A program made the translations under genes and the position numbers. A stretch of 23,143 nucleotides of DNA from a virus. Of the stretch, positions 20,278 through 23,143 are shown piece after piece (the first letter of the stretch is position 1; each line of letters opens with the position of its first letter). Where the stretch lies: the IMG/VR virus record IMGVR_UViG_3300032053_000543, positions 1-23,143 of that record; one strand, 5' to 3'. The notes under the pieces were generated by a model. The model was not told where the DNA came from and made no database searches. It saw nothing but the letters and a program-made list of their open reading frames with translations.

Positions 20278-20451
20278 TAATCTGGTGTTAAGTGAGTTCA
20301 ATATGTTAAAATATAATGAGTTTTAAGTTTTGACAAAAAAAGTTGTTGAACGCTTGAATTTTGACTAAAGGACCGTTACTTAATCAGTATCATAACATCG
20401 ACTCCAGAATAGTATGTAGTTAAAACACAATCCCTACACTCTCACAGATTA
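20278..20451 (-). other. Non-coding stretch, possible small RNA or long 3' leader
   Basis: No frame longer than a few codons with an ATG exists on either strand, although neighbouring gaps are all filled by small genes. The sequence is less AT-biased than other gaps and contains a direct repeat, TTCAAGCGTTCAA (minus strand). It ends at a strong terminator, so any transcript from 20889 would carry it as a 3' tail. I saw no tRNA cloverleaf and no CRISPR repeat. Confidence 0.4.
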
Positions 20452-20889
20452 TTAAATTTGGGTTAACGCATTATGAGTATCTAACTCATCTTGGATTACC
20501 TCAATCTCGTTTTCCAAACCTTTAACAATACCATCTCTATCAACAATTGAGATTTCTGATGTCATTGTAGGAGTATTCTCAGACCGTCTTGAGTATTTAT
20601 CAGTCGAAGTACCTTCTGTACAATCCATAAATTTGATTTTCGACACAATAGACTTCAACTCAGACATTCTGAATATCTTACCGTACACGGGTGAGTTTGC
20701 TTGGTGAATCTTTGTTTTTAATTCAACCAACTCATTAGTTAAGGTTACCATCTTGTCCAAAGACTCTGTCGGTGAGTATGGTCTATCATTACCTACCTCA
20801 ACACTATTGTACACAAGTACTTTTTGTGTCTCTTCGGTAATTTCTTTTACCAATTTATTCTTTAATTTTAACGCTTGTTTTATATTCAT
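20452..20889 (-). CDS. DIP1984-like family protein
   Basis: 145 residues. It is a helical protein with the layout of the DIP1984 family (older label septicolysin): N-terminal ALKLKNKLVKEITEETQKVL, the segment LTNELVELKTKIHQANSPVY (50-69), the Tyr-Ser-Arg element DKYSRRSENTP, and a terminal coiled helix ending in LDTHNALTQI. The biochemical role of the family is not known; the cytolysin label is weakly founded. A canonical -35/-10 promoter lies just upstream, and a strong terminator 174 bases downstream, so it appears to be a single-gene transcript. Confidence 0.7.
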   Translation of the reverse strand: MNIKQALKLKNKLVKEITEETQKVLVYNSVEVGNDRPYSPTESLDKMVTLTNELVELKTKIHQANSPVYGKIFRMSELKSIVSKIKFMDCTEGTSTDKYSRRSENTPTMTSEISIVDRDGIVKGLENEIEVIQDELDTHNALTQI

Positions 20890-20911
20890 AATAATTTTCT
20901 TTTCGTATTAA

Positions 20912-20940
20912 AGTATAAGTGATCTTTTTAGTTATGTCAA
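20912..20940 (-). promoter_or_regulatory. Sigma70-type promoter TTGACA-N17-TATACT
   Basis: On the minus strand TTGACA (20940-20935) and TATACT (20917-20912) are separated by exactly 17 bases: a perfect -35 and a one-mismatch -10. The gene at 20889 starts 22 bases after the -10. No other site of this kind was noticed in the window. Confidence 0.6.
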
Positions 20941-20953
20941 GTTTATTTTACGA

Positions 20954-21931
20954 TTATGGTAAATCATCTCCAACCTCAAGTGGATTAGTTGGTCTCAGTC
21001 TACGAATTCTTTGTCTCATATCTTCTATAATATCATCATGAAGACCCGTATGTACCCTTATCTCTTCATTTGGTACAGATTCCTCCACAATCATTTCCTC
21101 CGTCATCATTTCCTCCATTGGCATTGGCATCGGTTCATCGTGTCGATACATTGTCATTTTTTTCAATTCACTTTCATCAAATAACTTGTAGTTAAAATTA
21201 TTATCTTTAACATCAGATTTCATTTCACTAAACAACTTATGTAATAATTCTAACGGAAGTCCTGTCTCCATTGAATCAACTCTGTCATCTTTTTGATCGT
21301 ATATTTGAATTTGATGATTGTTATGGTAAAACCCAAATTTCACATTATTTATTTTATCAATCACATACACAAGTACACCATCTCTTGAGTGATTGTAAAA
21401 GTAACTCTGTTCATGAACTGAGGCGGTACACCATTTTGTTTGATAACCATAAGACACAGATGCCTCATATGTTAATGGTTTAATACAAAAATATTGATCA
21501 TCCTCATAAACAACTTTTACTTGTTTTTTTGCCTTTTTAAATAGATCACGATTTTTTGCTTGGTATACTTCAGTTGCAACCATTTCCCAACTATCGTATT
21601 TACTAATATCTTTTTCATTAGTTAACCCTCTTTCCATATAATCACAAAACTCAACAAATAAATTCATCTCATCCCAACCATATAAATGACCAATCAATCT
21701 CTTTGTCATCCAACTATCAAAAGTATTATCACCTAAAACCTCATCAAGTTTTCTTTCCCTTGACGATGATTCTTTAACCATATATTTAATATCATTGTCA
21801 AAACTTTGTTTAAGTATCTTGACCAAAAATTGAGTGTACTTTTTAGTTTCACTAGTATCTAGTTTACCCATCAAATCGATTAAACTAACGTTAATCAAAT
21901 CGTTTTCTTTTTTAATTTTCTTTATTCCCAT
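20954..21931 (-). CDS. Unknown protein with TKWCTA motif
   Basis: 325 residues. The N-terminal half is helical and charged. The centre carries YGYQTKWCTASVHEQSYFYN (162-181), followed by DGVLVYVIDKINNVKFGFYH, a signature I recall from several large phages with no assigned function. The C-terminal 60 residues are low complexity and rich in Met, Glu and Pro (PMPMEEMMTEEMIVEES), ending in an Arg-rich segment. The conserved Cys/Trp/Lys cluster suggests an enzyme active site, but I cannot name it. The start overlaps the upstream gene by 20 bases. Confidence 0.75.
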   Translation of the reverse strand: MGIKKIKKENDLINVSLIDLMGKLDTSETKKYTQFLVKILKQSFDNDIKYMVKESSSRERKLDEVLGDNTFDSWMTKRLIGHLYGWDEMNLFVEFCDYMERGLTNEKDISKYDSWEMVATEVYQAKNRDLFKKAKKQVKVVYEDDQYFCIKPLTYEASVSYGYQTKWCTASVHEQSYFYNHSRDGVLVYVIDKINNVKFGFYHNNHQIQIYDQKDDRVDSMETGLPLELLHKLFSEMKSDVKDNNFNYKLFDESELKKMTMYRHDEPMPMPMEEMMTEEMIVEESVPNEEIRVHTGLHDDIIEDMRQRIRRLRPTNPLEVGDDLP

Positions 21932-22115
21932 TTTCTTTTTCTTCTAATGATGTTCCAAGTATATATAATTCAAAGAGTATCGTTATTGCGATTTGAAAGA
22001 ACCCGCTGAATAACCACCAATTAAGTGGATTAAAATCATTCTCAATCCATATCATAATGGCGTAGAATAAAAGGTTCTTCGAAAAGAATGCAAATGCATT
22101 TAATTCCTGATTCAT
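21912..22115 (-). CDS. Small membrane protein
   Basis: 67 residues with two probable membrane helices (about 11-24 and 33-54; WWLFSGFFQIAITILFELYI) and a charged Glu/Asn/Lys tail. The first base of its ATG is the last base of the upstream stop (TAATG at 22115). No family is recognised. Confidence 0.65.
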   Translation of the reverse strand: MNQELNAFAFFSKNLLFYAIMIWIENDFNPLNWWLFSGFFQIAITILFELYILGTSLEEKENGNKEN

Positions 22116-22342
22116 TATAGTTTGTTTGCAATTTTTCTAATTATATCTTCATCCTCATTGGATAGTTGGATTCTTTCTTCGCCCGTTTGATTATTTGGTT
22201 GTATATCTCTCTGTAATTCATAATACTTTTCCATAGCCTTTTTATTTATTTTTTCTTTGTTACGATGATAATATTCGTTCGCCCATTTTTTTTGAACCTC
22301 TTTTCTTTCTTCTTCTGTGGAATATTTCTTTGATCGTCCCAT
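22115..22342 (-). CDS. Small basic protein, possible nucleic-acid binder
   Basis: 75 residues starting MGRSKKYSTEEERKEVQKKW, then ANEYYHRNKEKINKKAMEKY: one long basic helix region rich in Lys, Arg, Tyr and Glu, similar in style to the basic modules of phage HNH proteins, but no nuclease motif follows. It sits behind a TATTTATTATA motif and two direct repeats. Confidence 0.65.
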   Translation of the reverse strand: MGRSKKYSTEEERKEVQKKWANEYYHRNKEKINKKAMEKYYELQRDIQPNNQTGEERIQLSNEDEDIIRKIANKL

Positions 22343-22343
22343 A

Positions 22344-22354
22344 TATAATAAATA
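22344..22354 (-). promoter_or_regulatory. TATTTATTATA motif
   Basis: The minus strand reads TATTTATTATA, ending 1 base before the ATG at 22342, identical in sequence to 2365-2375. It is very close to the start codon, so a role as promoter would imply a leaderless or near-leaderless message, or a start site further downstream. Confidence 0.3.
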
Positions 22355-22357
22355 TAT

Positions 22358-22383
22358 AACTAATATAAAAAAACTAATATAAA
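22358..22383 (-). repeat. Two 12-base direct repeats
   Basis: The minus strand reads TTTATATTAGTT twice with 2 bases between (22383-22372 and 22369-22358), a 14-base period. It fills the gap between the RNA ligase stop and the TATTTATTATA motif. It may be an operator pair, or simply AT-rich slippage. Confidence 0.5.
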
Positions 22384-22393
22384 TTAAAATTTT

Positions 22394-23143
22394 TTAATGT
22401 GAATCTCCGTAATTATTTTTCTCACTTGCTATCAAATAATCAGGATTGATAACTTTAGAAACCTTTCTACGATCACCAGTAACGGATTTAACAACTATAC
22501 CTTCGTGAGGAACTTTAGTTCCTTCTATGAAGTTACCAAAAACGTATTTGTCTTGTTCTTCTTTATCCCAATTACCTTGGTACAACAATTCAACTTTAGG
22601 TAATTCTAAACAATCAAAGTGTACGGTTTCATTTATGTATGGTTGGTATTCTCCATCAACCTCTACGTCAAACCCAACAAACTTAACATCAGTTAAACCA
22701 TAGTCATAGTTTTTTTGTATTCCACCGCCATATATCTCACCATATATTACAACACCTTCAGTTAACTCATTTGGTTCGTATGTGTCTTTTACGTAATCCC
22801 ATAATTTACCTCTTATATCGTATTGGTTTGCAACAGTCTTCCATACATCAGTATCGTAGAAGCCTTGAGAGTCAGATCCTTTTTCAACATTATGAGAACC
22901 ATAAACGTATTCAAACGCCGCCCATTTGTTTCCAAATAACATTTTGATACGATCTAATAAAGAAAGTTTTTTCTTTCTAACTATCCCATAACGAGCATTA
23001 GTACCGTGTAACTTACGAGTTATAACAACCTCATCTTCCTCATTGAACATATCAGGTACGTTCTTTTGATTAGGGAATTTGTAATATACTTTGAAGTTTG
23101 GATTTTGGTGGTATTTTATTTTACGTCCGCCAACACTTAACTG
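22394..23143 (-). CDS. RNA ligase, N-terminus cut by window end
   Basis: 249 residues are visible. The frame is open through the window edge, so the ATG at 23050 is internal: 31 residues upstream (ending KFPNQKNVPD) remain in frame. Nucleotidyltransferase motifs are present: RKLHGTNARYG with the adenylated-type Lys (motif I, visible residue 44), FEYVYGSHN (IIIa-like), GVVIYGEIYGGG (III), HEGIVVKS (IV) and a C-terminal KVINPDYL Lys (V). KxHGTN is the form used by Rnl2/DRB0094-like ligases, which join 3'-OH and 5'-phosphate ends of nicked RNA. It would complete the repair set with the HAD phosphatase and cREC. Confidence 0.9.
   Translation of the reverse strand, partial: QLSVGGRKIKYHQNPNFKVYYKFPNQKNVPDMFNEEDEVVITRKLHGTNARYGIVRKKKLSLLDRIKMLFGNKWAAFEYVYGSHNVEKGSDSQGFYDTDVWKTVANQYDIRGKLWDYVKDTYEPNELTEGVVIYGEIYGGGIQKNYDYGLTDVKFVGFDVEVDGEYQPYINETVHFDCLELPKVELLYQGNWDKEEQDKYVFGNFIEGTKVPHEGIVVKSVTGDRRKVSKVINPDYLIASEKNNYGDSH

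Noticed and set aside
20278-20451. tRNA or CRISPR element in the non-coding stretch
   Set aside because: No cloverleaf with a T-loop motif could be drawn and no repeat-spacer periodicity is present.
23050-23050. RNA ligase starting at ATG 23050
   Set aside because: The frame stays open for 31 more codons to the window edge, with a conserved-looking segment, so this ATG is internal.

Overview
The window looks like part of a large, AT-rich tailed-phage genome (or a prophage of that type) infecting a member of the Bacteroidetes. Supporting this are about 50 short, tightly packed genes on one strand with ATGA, TAATG or ATGAATAA overlaps, a GIY-YIG homing endonuclease beside thymidylate synthase, virion-like proteins carrying T4-type [LI]xE sites, and many orphan reading frames. 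Several upstream regions carry TAnnTTTG, the Bacteroidetes -7 promoter element, and Shine-Dalgarno sequences are essentially absent. All homology statements come from reading motifs; no search was run.

Layout (almost everything is on the minus strand, so transcription runs from high to low coordinates). 23143-18571: RNA ligase (cut by the window end), small unknowns, a TKWCTA-motif protein, a DIP1984-like protein behind a textbook -35/-10 promoter, a 170-base non-coding stretch, a virion-type protein with an annexin-like repeat and a peptidoglycan-binding domain, and small membrane proteins. 18557-15180: a HAD phosphatase of the RNA-repair type, zinc-binding small proteins and two tandem lipoproteins, ending in a terminator. 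15096-11278: a short CCA-adding/poly(A)-polymerase-like nucleotidyltransferase, a four-helix membrane protein, a DxD/GxH protein, a protein built on a 22-residue repeat, and a cyclic-phosphate-processing receiver domain (cREC). 11247-5785: small unknowns, then thymidylate synthase split into two genes by a free-standing homing endonuclease, an ABC-exporter membrane domain without ATPase, and more unknowns. 5772-3423: a metallophosphoesterase, dTDP-4-dehydrorhamnose 3,5-epimerase and a Dps-like protein. 3393-1: one plus-strand gene ending in a bidirectional terminator, a large membrane-active virion-type protein, and a DUF6915-like gene cut by the window start.

Four themes stand out. Thymidylate synthase is a gene in pieces: the catalytic Glu and the phosphate-binding Arg lie in one polypeptide and the nucleophilic Cys in another. 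RNA-end metabolism recurs (ligase, HAD phosphatase, cREC, CCA-type transferase). Two promoter-like motif classes appear: TAnnTTTG before metabolic and early-type genes, and TATTTATwA before virion-type genes, the Dps-like gene and the homing endonuclease. At least nine small genes of 27-59 codons sit in apparent gaps, most of them confirmed by stop/start overlaps with neighbours.
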